From the NCBI GenBank assembly GCA_030146905.1, contig JASLAV010000482.1:1-11858 (forward strand): a stretch of DNA of 11,858 bases. The letters are read 5' to 3'. The DNA is from Lentzea sp. GTDB taxonomy: Bacteria > Actinomycetota > Actinomycetes > Mycobacteriales > Pseudonocardiaceae. Below the pieces are notes generated by a model that was not told the origin of the DNA, made no database searches, and saw nothing but the letters and a program-made list of their open reading frames with translations. Below are positions 1 through 7,677 of the stretch, piece after piece; within the stretch, counting starts at the first letter, position 1, and the number at the start of each line of letters is the position of its first letter. The position numbers and the translations under genes were made by a program.

Positions 1-303
1 CGGGCGCACCTCGACACCGAGGCGGTGCAGCATCCGTTGCGCGGCGAGGGAACCCGGCTGGTACGCGACGAGCGGGCGGCCGAACGACCGGATCGCCTCG
101 CCGTAGGTGTCCGCGCGCACGAGCGTGACGCGGCCGGGGAGCTCGGCGGCGAGGTGCCGCATGCCGGACAGCACCAGGTGCAGCTTCTGCCGGTGGTACG
201 GCCTGCGGCGCAGCGCCGCGGCCGACTCGACCAGCAGGATCTCGTCGTGTCCTGCGTAGAAGTGCGGGCCGAGCTGGTCGCCGAACAACAGCAGTGCGGT
301 CAC
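1..303 (-). CDS. Photolyase/cryptochrome-family protein (DPRP type), partial
   Basis: This is the N-terminal 101 codons of a gene that continues past the left edge of the window. The start is GTG at 303-301, overlapping the oxidoreductase stop (GTGA), so the two are likely co-translated. The protein opens with LLLFGDQLGPHF, followed by HRQKLHLVLSGMRHLAAEL and a segment on a strand-loop (VTLVRADTYGEA). The GDQL opening, the HxQK helix and the MRHxA helix are what I recognise as the alpha/beta antenna domain of the deoxyribodipyrimidine photolyase-related family (FeS-containing bacterial cryptochromes/photolyases, COG3046 type). Members bind FAD and repair or sense light damage. The catalytic FAD domain and the Fe-S cysteines lie outside the window, so repair activity cannot be judged. 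Family is fairly sure; exact function is open. Confidence 0.8.
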   Translation of the reverse strand, partial: MTALLLFGDQLGPHFYAGHDEILLVESAAALRRRPYHRQKLHLVLSGMRHLAAELPGRVTLVRADTYGEAIRSFGRPLVAYQPGSLAAQRMLHRLGVEVRP

Positions 304-1511
304 CGGCCACCGCGCAGGTCAGCGAGCACCGCCTGGGCGGCCCGGCGCCCGGAGTGCATCGCGCCCTGGATCGAGCTGGTGTCCCGGTGATCTCCGCACA
401 CGTAACGACGTCCGCCCGCGCGCACGGACTGCTTGAGCCGGTGCGGCGCGTCCATCGACGGCAGCGCCCGCGCGATGTCGTAGCGGCGCAGCACTTCCCA
501 CCGGCTGGTGTCGGTGCCGTACAAGCGGTCCAGGTGCGCCCGAACGTCCGCTTCGGACGCCTGCCGGAGCACGGTCGCCTGCACCAGCGGGGCGTGCGGC
601 GAGTAGGGGCGCGAGACCTCCGACATCACGGCCGTGTTCACGACGGGGCCACCACCCGCGTCGACCACCAGGCACCCGTCGCGCAACGGAGATCGCGGCG
701 GCCGGAAGTACCACGTGGTGACGCTGTTCCACCGCGGCTCGGCCAGCCCCGGCAGCAGCCCCGCCGCCGTCGTGCCGTCCGTGGCCACCACGACCGCGTC
801 GGCGTCGACCCGTCCCCCGCCTTCGAGGTCGACCCCGTCGTCGTGCACGGCCCGGACCGCGGTCTCCAGCTGAACGGTGCCGTCGGGCAGCAGCGCCGCC
901 ATCGCCTTCGGCAGCTCGCCCATGCCGAGCGCGGGCACAGCCGCGCCACCGCGGGCGAAACTCCGCCACACCAGGTGGAAGAACCGCGACGACGTCCTCA
1001 GTTCCCGTTCCAGGAACACCCCGGACAGGAACGGGCGGAACACCGCCTCCACCGCGCGGTCGGTGACGCCGAGACGCCGCAGCTCGTCCCGGGTCGTGCG
1101 GTCCGGCGCGGTGAGCAACGGCCCGGCGGCCCCGAACGCGTCCCGCGCGGAGAACCTGGTGAGCGCCGCGAAGTCACGGGCGCCCAGGACGTGCTGGCGC
1201 ACCACTCCGTCCCACGCGGAGGATCCGGTTCGCGGGTCGGCGAGCAGGTCGTGCCTGCCGTTGTCGTGCACGAACACACCGGACCGCAGGTACCGCAACG
1301 GGAACGGCCCCAGGTCGAGCCGTTCCAGCTCGGGGTAGGCGGGCAGCATGATCTGGAAGCCCCTGTCGAAACGGACGCCGTCGACGACGTCCGTCCGCAC
1401 GCGGCCGCCCACCTCGTCGCCCGCCTCCAGCACGGCGACCTCCGCGCCCGCCGCGGTCAGCTCCAGTGCGGCGCTCAGGCCTGCGAGTCCCGCTCCCACC
1501 ACCACGATCAC
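300..1511 (-). CDS. FAD-dependent amine-oxidase-type oxidoreductase
   Basis: A 403-aa flavoprotein. The N-terminus MIVVVGAGLAGLSAALEL is a Rossmann dinucleotide-binding motif (GxGxxG, residues 6-11), followed by the acidic strand end VLEAGDEVGGRVRTD, which is the classic FAD motif of amine oxidases, phytoene desaturases and protoporphyrinogen oxidases. A second FAD contact lies near the C-terminus (YVCGDHRDTSSIQGAM, then a helix). No signal peptide or membrane segment is evident. The substrate is unknown. Start: GTG at 1511-1509 places the Rossmann strand at the N-terminus as usual; an in-frame GTG at 1559-1557 with AGGAC about 11 nt upstream is an alternative. Frame upstream of that is antisense to the PAS gene and not credible. 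It overlaps the photolyase-like gene by four bases, so a shared light- or stress-related role is plausible but inferred. Confidence 0.85.
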   Translation of the reverse strand: MIVVVGAGLAGLSAALELTAAGAEVAVLEAGDEVGGRVRTDVVDGVRFDRGFQIMLPAYPELERLDLGPFPLRYLRSGVFVHDNGRHDLLADPRTGSSAWDGVVRQHVLGARDFAALTRFSARDAFGAAGPLLTAPDRTTRDELRRLGVTDRAVEAVFRPFLSGVFLERELRTSSRFFHLVWRSFARGGAAVPALGMGELPKAMAALLPDGTVQLETAVRAVHDDGVDLEGGGRVDADAVVVATDGTTAAGLLPGLAEPRWNSVTTWYFRPPRSPLRDGCLVVDAGGGPVVNTAVMSEVSRPYSPHAPLVQATVLRQASEADVRAHLDRLYGTDTSRWEVLRRYDIARALPSMDAPHRLKQSVRAGGRRYVCGDHRDTSSIQGAMHSGRRAAQAVLADLRGGR

Positions 1512-1621
1512 CTGTCGACCGTATGGGCCGTCCGAGCCTTCCGCACGACGAGCGTCCACCTGCGCGAGACGTCCTAAACCGGACGTATTCGGCAGGCAGG
1601 CGGTCGGCCGCCGTACGATGC

Positions 1622-1639
1622 GCTTGACGCGCGTCAAGC
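1622..1639. promoter_or_regulatory. Perfect 18-bp palindrome in divergent intergenic region (candidate operator)
   Basis: GCTTGACGCGCGTCAAGC reads identically on both strands. It lies between the oxidoreductase and the 872-aa PP2C protein, 33 nt upstream of the latter's GTG. The core TTGAC-N4-GTCAA fits the TTGAY-N4-RTCAA pattern of CRP/FNR-type sites, but other dimeric regulators are possible. A -10-like TACGAT (1614-1619, plus strand) ends just before it. No convincing -35 box was found on either strand. Confidence 0.45.
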
Positions 1640-1658
1640 AGCCGGCGCCGTGGAGACG

Positions 1659-1664
1659 AAGGAG
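1659..1664 (+). promoter_or_regulatory. Ribosome binding site deciding the GTG start at 1672
   Basis: AAGGAG lies 7 nt before GTG 1672-1674. It fixes the start of the 872-aa protein. The frame stays open far upstream, but that part is antisense to the oxidoreductase gene. Confidence 0.75.
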
Positions 1665-1671
1665 CGCCGCG

Positions 1672-4290
1672 GTGCAGCCAGCGATCACCGCCATCGTGGA
1701 CGACCTGCCCGTGGTCGTCTGGCGGGGCGAGTCGCGCGGCCGTGCGGTCACGTTCCTGTCCGGCGCCGTCGAACGGCTGCTCGGCCACCCTCCCCGCCGC
1801 TGGCTCGACGACCCCGGCTTCTGGGCGGAGATCACCCACCCGGACGACCGCGAGAACTGCGAGCGGCTGCGCTGGGGCACCGACGACTACGAGACGGTCT
1901 ACCGCGTCCGCACCGCCGCGGGCGGCCTCGTGTGGCTGATGGAGAAGGCTCGGGTGCACGGCACCCTCCGCAGCGGCGTGCTGATGGACGTCACCACCCA
2001 GCACGCGGCGGCGGAACGGCAGCGGTTCCTCGACCTGCTCGACCGCGAGTCGCAGCGGTTCGACGACGCGGAAGACCTGATGTCGCTCGCGACCAGGCTG
2101 CTGGGCGAACACCTGGCCGTGGACCGGTGCGCCTACGCGCGCACCGAGGCGGACCAGAACCACTTCGTCATGAGCGGTGACTACGCGACCGGCCTCCCGC
2201 CTCTGCCCGGCCGGTTCGCGATGCGCGAGTTCGGCAACGGCGCGTTGACGGCCATGCGCGCGGGTGAACCGTGGGTCGTGAACGACTCGTTGAACGACCC
2301 GCGGCTCGACGCGGAAGACTTCGCCGCCTACCGCGTGACGGGCATCCGCGCCGTGATCTGCCTTCCGCTGTTGCGCGGCGGCCGGTTCGTCGCCGCGATG
2401 GCGGTGCACCAGGCCACGGTCAGGCAGTGGACGCAGGACGAGATCGACCTCGTGTCCGTCGTGGTGAACCGGTGCTGGGAGTCGATGCAGCGCGCACATG
2501 CGGACCGTGCGCTGCGCGACAGCGAGAAACGCCACCGGCAGCTCGTCGAACGCGCGACCGACGCGATCTGGATGCTGGACCACGAGATGCGGTTCGTCTC
2601 CGTCAACCCCGCGACCGGCCACCTGCTCGGCTACCAGGCAGGCCAGCTGGTCGGCACCCCGATCGCCGACCTGCTCGTGGACGGCCTGCCGCCCGATCTC
2701 TCGGCCTCCCAGGTCGTGTCGATGCGCCACGCCGACGGGACGGAGATCGCGCTGGAGCTCAGCGTCCAGCCGACGCCGACGGGACTGCAGGCGATCGGCA
2801 GGGACGTCACCGAGCGGCAGCGGGCCGAGGCCGAACGCGAACTGCTGCTGCACCGCGAGCACGAGATCGCGGCGGCGCTGCAGGAGGGCCTGCTCCCGCG
2901 CGAGCTGCCCGTGCTGCCGAGGCTCGCGACCGCCGCGCGGTACCTGCCGGCCGCGGAGCACTCCCAGATCGGCGGCGACTGGTACGAGGTCGTCCCCCTC
3001 GGCGAGACCAGGGTCGGCCTGACGGTGGGCGACGTCGTCGGCAAGGGACCGGCCGCCGCCGCGGTCATGGGCCAGCTGCGCAGCGTGCTGACCGGCTACC
3101 TGCTCGACGGCCACTCCCCCGCGGAGTCGTTGCGGCGCCTGGACATCTTCGCGCTGCGCGTGAACGGCGCGGTGGGCAGCACGTGCGCGTGCATCGTCTT
3201 CGACCCGGACGCGGGCGAGCTGTGCTGGGCGTCGGCCGGCCACCCGTCACCCGTGGTCGTCGACTCCGCGGGAGCACGCCCGCTCACCGAGAAGGCCGGC
3301 CCGGTGCTCGGCGCCGGCGGCACCGCGCCCCCTCCGCAGCACTCGACGCCACTACCTCCCGGTGCCTCGGTCGTGCTGTACACCGACGGCTTGGTGGAAC
3401 GCCGCGGCGAGGTGCTGGACGAGGGCGTGCGACGGCTCACCACCGCCGTGAGCACGGCGGCGAGGCTCCCTCCCCCGGCACTGGTCCAGCAGATCGTCGA
3501 CCAGGTGCTCGTCAACGGCCAGGCCGACGACGTCGCGCTGGTGGTGGCACGGCACCTGCCCGCCCCGCTGCACCGGCGCCTGCCGGCCGAGGCGCGGGAA
3601 CTGTCAGGACTCCGGCGCGCCGCCACGACCTGGGCCGACGCCGTCGGCCTCTCCGAGGACGCGGTCTACGACCTGGAACTGGCACTGGGCGAGGCCGCCG
3701 CGAACGTCGTGGACCACGCCTACCCGGTGGGCGGCGGCACGTTCGAGACGTCGCTGGAGTGGAGCGGCCGCGGCGTGCGGGTGACGGTGGCCGACCACGG
3801 CCGCTGGCGTCCCGCACCGGCCGACAAGGGCGACCGCGGCAGGGGCCTCACGATGATCCGCGCGCTCAGCGACTCCGCCGACCTGGTCGCGAACGAGGAC
3901 GGCACGACCATCCACTTCCACGTCCCCTTCCCACCGGGCCGGCAGGTCACCCCGCCACCGCCGGAGCGGGAAGCTCCGTCGGTCACCGGACTGACCGACG
4001 GAGGAGACGACCACGTGCAGCGCGTCCTGCTCACCGGCGAGCTCGACATCTCCACGGTCGAGGAACTGCGCGAGGCGTTGCTGACGCGGATCGACGTGGC
4101 GGACGAACGGCCGGTCGAGCTGGACCTGACCGGGCTCGACTACCTCAGCAGCTCCGGTGTGGCGCTGCTGCTGCAGGCGTGGAACCGCGCGCAGTCGCGG
4201 GGACGGGCGATGTCGCTGGTGGCGGCGGAAGGATCGGCGCCGGCGCGGATCCTGGACCTGTCGGGGCTCGCCCACACGACGCGTCGCTGA
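1672..4290 (+). CDS. PAS-GAF-PAS-PP2C-HATPase-STAS multidomain phosphatase/kinase
   Basis: An 872-aa soluble sensor carrying a whole partner-switching pathway. Approximate domains: PAS 10-110; GAF 136-270; second PAS 287-385, ending in the RDVTERQRAEAE linker; SpoIIE/RsbU-type PP2C 395-625; RsbW-type HATPase 637-753; STAS 782-872. PP2C metal ligands are visible in IGGDWYEV, VGDVVGKG, YTDGLVER and ADDVALVV. The kinase N-box is LALGEAAANVVDHAY, with VADHGRWRP and GRGLTMI as G boxes. The STAS carries LDYLSSSGVALLL with candidate phospho-serines 827/828. PP2C-HATPase fusions with PAS/GAF sensors are common in actinomycetes and act on anti-sigma antagonists. Here the kinase, its antagonist and the phosphatase are in cis. 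The start is GTG with AAGGAG. Which signal the PAS/GAF domains bind, and whether a free sigma factor is the final target, cannot be told. Confidence 0.92.
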   Translation: MQPAITAIVDDLPVVVWRGESRGRAVTFLSGAVERLLGHPPRRWLDDPGFWAEITHPDDRENCERLRWGTDDYETVYRVRTAAGGLVWLMEKARVHGTLRSGVLMDVTTQHAAAERQRFLDLLDRESQRFDDAEDLMSLATRLLGEHLAVDRCAYARTEADQNHFVMSGDYATGLPPLPGRFAMREFGNGALTAMRAGEPWVVNDSLNDPRLDAEDFAAYRVTGIRAVICLPLLRGGRFVAAMAVHQATVRQWTQDEIDLVSVVVNRCWESMQRAHADRALRDSEKRHRQLVERATDAIWMLDHEMRFVSVNPATGHLLGYQAGQLVGTPIADLLVDGLPPDLSASQVVSMRHADGTEIALELSVQPTPTGLQAIGRDVTERQRAEAERELLLHREHEIAAALQEGLLPRELPVLPRLATAARYLPAAEHSQIGGDWYEVVPLGETRVGLTVGDVVGKGPAAAAVMGQLRSVLTGYLLDGHSPAESLRRLDIFALRVNGAVGSTCACIVFDPDAGELCWASAGHPSPVVVDSAGARPLTEKAGPVLGAGGTAPPPQHSTPLPPGASVVLYTDGLVERRGEVLDEGVRRLTTAVSTAARLPPPALVQQIVDQVLVNGQADDVALVVARHLPAPLHRRLPAEARELSGLRRAATTWADAVGLSEDAVYDLELALGEAAANVVDHAYPVGGGTFETSLEWSGRGVRVTVADHGRWRPAPADKGDRGRGLTMIRALSDSADLVANEDGTTIHFHVPFPPGRQVTPPPPEREAPSVTGLTDGGDDHVQRVLLTGELDISTVEELREALLTRIDVADERPVELDLTGLDYLSSSGVALLLQAWNRAQSRGRAMSLVAAEGSAPARILDLSGLAHTTRR

Positions 4291-4315
4291 GCCTGACGAC
4301 AAGCGCGGTCCACCA

Positions 4316-4336
4316 CCGGGAACACCGTCTTCCCGG
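4316..4336. terminator. Hairpin between convergent genes (candidate bidirectional terminator)
   Basis: CCGGGAA (4316-4322), a 7-nt loop, then TTCCCGG (4330-4336): a perfect 7-bp stem in the 97-nt tail-to-tail gap between the 872-aa protein and the response regulator. There is no U-tract, which is common in high-GC actinomycetes. Confidence 0.45.
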
Positions 4337-4387
4337 CCTCCCCCGAGGACCGGAACTCCTGCTGGACGTCGTCCGCCACCGGGCTCG

Positions 4388-5956
4388 TCACGGGAGGCGG
4401 CGCAGGAGCATCAGGGCGATGTCGTCCTGCTTGCCCTGACCCAGCTCGTGCAGCAGGCGGTCGGCCAGCTCGTCCATGTCGTCGGTGTGCGACACGGCGG
4501 CGCGCAGCTTCTCCATGCCCTCGTCGAGGTCGACGCCGGGGCGTTCCACCAGGCCGTCGGTCGTCAGCAGGACGGTGGTGCCGCGCGGGAGCGGCATCTC
4601 GGTGGCCTCCGGGCGTTCCAGCCCGATGCCCAGCAGCGGTCCCTTCACCGGGGCGTAGCGCGCGCCGTCGGCGTCGACGATCAGCGGGGGCACGTGGCCG
4701 GCGTTCGCCACGGCCATGGTGCCCGCCTCCAGGTCGACCAGCAGCAGGCACATCGTGGTGAGACCGCCGATCGGGTGGAAGCGTTCGAGCAGGACGTCGA
4801 CCCTGCGCAGGATCTCGGCGGGGCGGTGTCCCTCCACGGCGTAGGCGCGCAGGGTGTGCCGCACCTCGGCCATGATCGTCGCGGCCTCGATCGAGTGGCC
4901 GCAGACGTCGCCGATGGCGATCAGCATCAGGCCGTCCAGCTCGATCACGTCGTAGAAGTCGCCGCCGATCTCGGCGTTGCTCTGCGCCGGCACGTACCTG
5001 GCCGTCATCGGGAGCTCCGGGTGGTGCGGCAGCTCGCGGGGCAGGAGGCTGCGCTGCAACGTGAGCGCGAGCGAGTGCTCCTCGGCGAACGTGTGCAGGC
5101 CCTCCGCCGCCAGCGCCGTCGCCTGGGCGAGCTGGCGCAGCAGGTTGCGGTCGTCGCCGCCGCTCACGGACTCCGGCTCCACCGCGATGCAGATCGGCGA
5201 CCTGCGGAGCTTCGTGCGGGCCAGTGCCGCCACGGCGGGTGCGGCCGGGTGCCACGGCGCCGCCTCGGCCTCGACCACGGCCACGCCGACGCCGGGGTTC
5301 ATCGACGACAGCCAGTCCTCGGCGGCGGCGTTGGCCGGGCGCAGCCTGGCCTCGTCCTGCCGGGCGCCCGCGGTGGCGACGCAGACGGTGCCGGACGAGG
5401 TGCCGAGCACGGCGGTCGCCTCGGTGTCGAAGATGTCGGCCGCGCCGATCGCCGCGGCCTCCACCAGCGCTTCGAACGTCGTCGCCGCGTTGATGGCGAA
5501 CGTGGCGGTGGTCAGGCGGGTGAGCTTGGCTGCGAGGTGTTCGGCGAGGGCGCGGGCGCGGTGGTAGCGCAGGGCGGCCTCGACGTTGGCCAGCAGCTCG
5601 CCGGGGTCGACCGGTTCGGTCAGGTAGGCGTCGGCGCCGCGGGTGAGGCCGATGACCTTGTCCTCGGGCTCGATGTAGGTCGCCGACAGCATCACGACGG
5701 GCACCGAGCTCGTGCGCGGGTCTGCCTTGATCCGCTCGGTGACGTCGTAGCCGCTCATGTCGGGCAGGTGCACGTCGAGCAGCACGAGGTCGAACGACTC
5801 GGTCTCCAGCGCGGTCAGCGCCTCCGCGGCCGTGGTCGCCTCGACGACGGTGTGGCCGCTGCGGCGCAACCAGCTGCACGCGATGAACCGGCTCGCCTCC
5901 AGGTCGTCCACGACGAGCACCCTGGCCGGTCCGCCGCCCATGGTTGTCGGGTTCAT
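4388..5956 (-). CDS. Response regulator with receiver, GAF-like and PP2C phosphatase domains
   Basis: A 522-aa RsbU-type output protein, last gene of the operon. The receiver is about residues 12-125: VLVVDD acidic pocket, phospho-acceptor D61 in DLVLLDVHLPDMSG, and VVMLSAT switch residue. The usual Lys is Glu (E114 in YLTEPVDP). Residues ~145-285 form a GAF-like linker. PP2C runs from ~295 to the end with EIGGDFYDV, IGDVCGHS, TTDGLVER and DDIALMLL, so the metal-binding aspartates are present. Expected role: phosphorylation by the upstream kinase, or protein binding, sets phosphatase activity toward a phosphorylated STAS protein such as RsbS/RsbR or the lone STAS at 10923-11315. The start is ATG 5956-5954 behind GGAGGG, overlapping the kinase stop (ATGA). 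A second ATG five codons in lacks a ribosome site. Confidence 0.93.
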   Translation of the reverse strand: MNPTTMGGGPARVLVVDDLEASRFIACSWLRRSGHTVVEATTAAEALTALETESFDLVLLDVHLPDMSGYDVTERIKADPRTSSVPVVMLSATYIEPEDKVIGLTRGADAYLTEPVDPGELLANVEAALRYHRARALAEHLAAKLTRLTTATFAINAATTFEALVEAAAIGAADIFDTEATAVLGTSSGTVCVATAGARQDEARLRPANAAAEDWLSSMNPGVGVAVVEAEAAPWHPAAPAVAALARTKLRRSPICIAVEPESVSGGDDRNLLRQLAQATALAAEGLHTFAEEHSLALTLQRSLLPRELPHHPELPMTARYVPAQSNAEIGGDFYDVIELDGLMLIAIGDVCGHSIEAATIMAEVRHTLRAYAVEGHRPAEILRRVDVLLERFHPIGGLTTMCLLLVDLEAGTMAVANAGHVPPLIVDADGARYAPVKGPLLGIGLERPEATEMPLPRGTTVLLTTDGLVERPGVDLDEGMEKLRAAVSHTDDMDELADRLLHELGQGKQDDIALMLLRRLP

Positions 5957-7677
5957 CTGCCCTCCGTTCGGCGGACGGTGAGCTGGGCGTCCCTGATCGC
6001 GCGGCTCACCGTGGCGGGCGAGATCCCGGTCTCGTGCAGCATCGAGGCGCCGAGGCCGTGCACGCTGCGGGCGAGGCCGCCGGGGTCGTCGCCGCACACG
6101 ATCACGACCGGCACGGCCTTCAGCTCGGGGTCCAGGCGCAGCACGGACAGCACCGCGCTGCCGCTCATCAGCGGCGTGTTCGCGTGCACCAGCACCAGGT
6201 CCGGCCGCCGGGTCTTCACGAGGTTCAGCGCACTGCGGCCGTCCGCCGCCTCGACGACCTCGGCGGCGATGCCGGCCAGCGCCTCGCGCAGCTGCCCCCG
6301 GCCCTTCTCGTCGCCGTCGGCGATCAGCGCGCACGCGACGGGCACCGGCGCGGCGGACTCGTCCCTGCCGGTGGGCAGGGTCAGCACGACCTCGGTGCCG
6401 GTGCCCGGGGTGCTGCTCAGCGACAGCGTGCCGCCGAGGATCTCGGCGAGCTTGCGCGCGTAGGACAGGCCGAGACCGGTGCCGCTCGCGCCGACCTGCA
6501 GCGCGTTCGGCACCTGGTAGAACTCCTCGAACACCCTGCTCTGCTCGTCCGCGGGGATGCCGATGCCCGTGTCGGTGACCACGAAGCGGATCTCGTCCTG
6601 ACCCGGCTGGGCTGTGAAGCGGATCTCTCCGCGCTCGGTGAACTTGACGGCGTTCGACAGCACGTTGCGCAGGATCCGCACGAGCATCGTCTCGTCGGTG
6701 ACGAGCGACGGCAGGTCGGGGACCGCGTCCACGACCAGCCGCACGTCGCCGGAGCGCAGCAACGGCCGCACCGACGACCGCAGCTGCGTGATCACGTAGT
6801 CGAGCGCGACGGGCGCCTTGCGCGGCTGCAGGCTGCCCGACTCGGCCTTGGCGGTGTCGAGCAGCTCGTTCACCAGCGCGAGCAGCGTGGCGGCGGACTC
6901 GTTGATCAGGTCGACGTGGTGGCGCTGGTCGTCGGTCATGGGGTCGCCGCCCGGTGCGCCGAGCAGGCGCGTGAGGCCGACCACGGAGTTGAGCGGCGCG
7001 CGCAGCTCGTGGCTGATGTTGGACCAGAACCGGATGCGCGCGGCGGCGGCCTCCCGCAGCTCGGCGGACTTGGCGTCCAGCTCCGCGTAGAGGGCGACCA
7101 CGCCCTGGTTCGTCTGCTCCAGCTCGTCGGACAGCTCCTGGTAGAGCGCCACGACGCCGCGGTTGGTCTCCTCCAGCTCCGCGTTGAGCCGCTCCAGCTC
7201 CGCGCTCTTGGCCTCCAGGTTCTCGAGCGTCTCCAGCAGCTCCTGGTTCTGGGCGCGCAGCTCGTCGAGCGCGGTGGCGCCCGCGGTGCCGCGCAGGTCG
7301 CGCAACAGCCCCTCGTCGAGCACGACCGCGTGGTGCACGTTCTTCACCAGCGTCACGCCCGACGAGCTCATGACCAGCTCGTCCATCAACCGGCGGGCGG
7401 TGTCCCAGCCGACGCCCCTGCCGGTCACGCCCGAGGCCTGCCACGACAGCTCGACCAGCAGCGCGGGGACCGGGCCGCGGCGCAGCCGGAAGACGGCGGT
7501 CGTGCCGACGTCCTGCCGCACCAGCTCCCTGCCGACGTCGCTCAGCGCCGTCGCCACCCGGATCTGGTTCTGCCCGTCGAGCCCGACGGCCGCCGCGACC
7601 TGACGGCCGCGCTGGCGCACCAGGAACACGTCGCGCTCGTCGCTGATCGTCAGCCGCAGCAGCTCGGTCGCGGTCAT
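5953..7677 (-). CDS. Histidine kinase with RsbT-like N-terminus, coiled coil and degenerate receiver
   Basis: A 574-aa cytoplasmic kinase with no membrane segment. Residues ~8-125 resemble RsbT (ISDERDVFLVRQ, VATALSDVGRELV, GRGVGWDTARRLMDEL), but the catalytic Asn is Glu51 and the DxGxG box is gone. Residues ~138-215 are coiled coil with two 18-residue repeats. HisKA has H223 in SNISHELRAPLNSVVGL. HATPase has an N-box LRNVLSNAVKFT, DTGIGIP and GTGLGLSYARKL, so the kinase core looks active. The C-terminal ~450-565 is a receiver fold in which the Asp is H498, the Thr/Ser is C528 and the Lys is absent. It is a member of a coupled operon between the HATPase-PP2C gene and its likely partner response regulator (ATGA overlaps both sides). 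The likely job is to convert the stressosome state into phosphorylation of the downstream receiver-PP2C. Family call is firm; the coupling is inferred. Confidence 0.92.
   Translation of the reverse strand: MTATELLRLTISDERDVFLVRQRGRQVAAAVGLDGQNQIRVATALSDVGRELVRQDVGTTAVFRLRRGPVPALLVELSWQASGVTGRGVGWDTARRLMDELVMSSSGVTLVKNVHHAVVLDEGLLRDLRGTAGATALDELRAQNQELLETLENLEAKSAELERLNAELEETNRGVVALYQELSDELEQTNQGVVALYAELDAKSAELREAAAARIRFWSNISHELRAPLNSVVGLTRLLGAPGGDPMTDDQRHHVDLINESAATLLALVNELLDTAKAESGSLQPRKAPVALDYVITQLRSSVRPLLRSGDVRLVVDAVPDLPSLVTDETMLVRILRNVLSNAVKFTERGEIRFTAQPGQDEIRFVVTDTGIGIPADEQSRVFEEFYQVPNALQVGASGTGLGLSYARKLAEILGGTLSLSSTPGTGTEVVLTLPTGRDESAAPVPVACALIADGDEKGRGQLREALAGIAAEVVEAADGRSALNLVKTRRPDLVLVHANTPLMSGSAVLSVLRLDPELKAVPVVIVCGDDPGGLARSVHGLGASMLHETGISPATVSRAIRDAQLTVRRTEGR
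7060..7167 (-). repeat. Two tandem 54-nt units encoding 18-residue coiled-coil repeats
   Basis: Within the kinase gene, residues 171-188 (TNRGVVALYQELSDELEQ) and 189-206 (TNQGVVALYAELDAKSAE) align over their first 12 residues with two changes. Eighteen residues equals one hendecad plus one heptad, so the coiled coil stays in register. It lies just before the H-box helix, the usual place for a signalling helix. Confidence 0.75.

Noticed and set aside
1512..1880. N-terminal extension of the oxidoreductase (open frame continues to 1880, starting MPQRSRSQ)
   Set aside because: The extension is antisense to the PAS gene, whose GTG start has a good ribosome site, and it shows no domain. The Rossmann motif begins right at the GTG at 1511.
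1174..3243. Long minus-strand open frame opposite the 872-aa protein
   Set aside because: Composition rich in Arg, Gly, Ala and His with no motif; it is the usual antisense frame of a high-GC gene that has clear domains on the plus strand.
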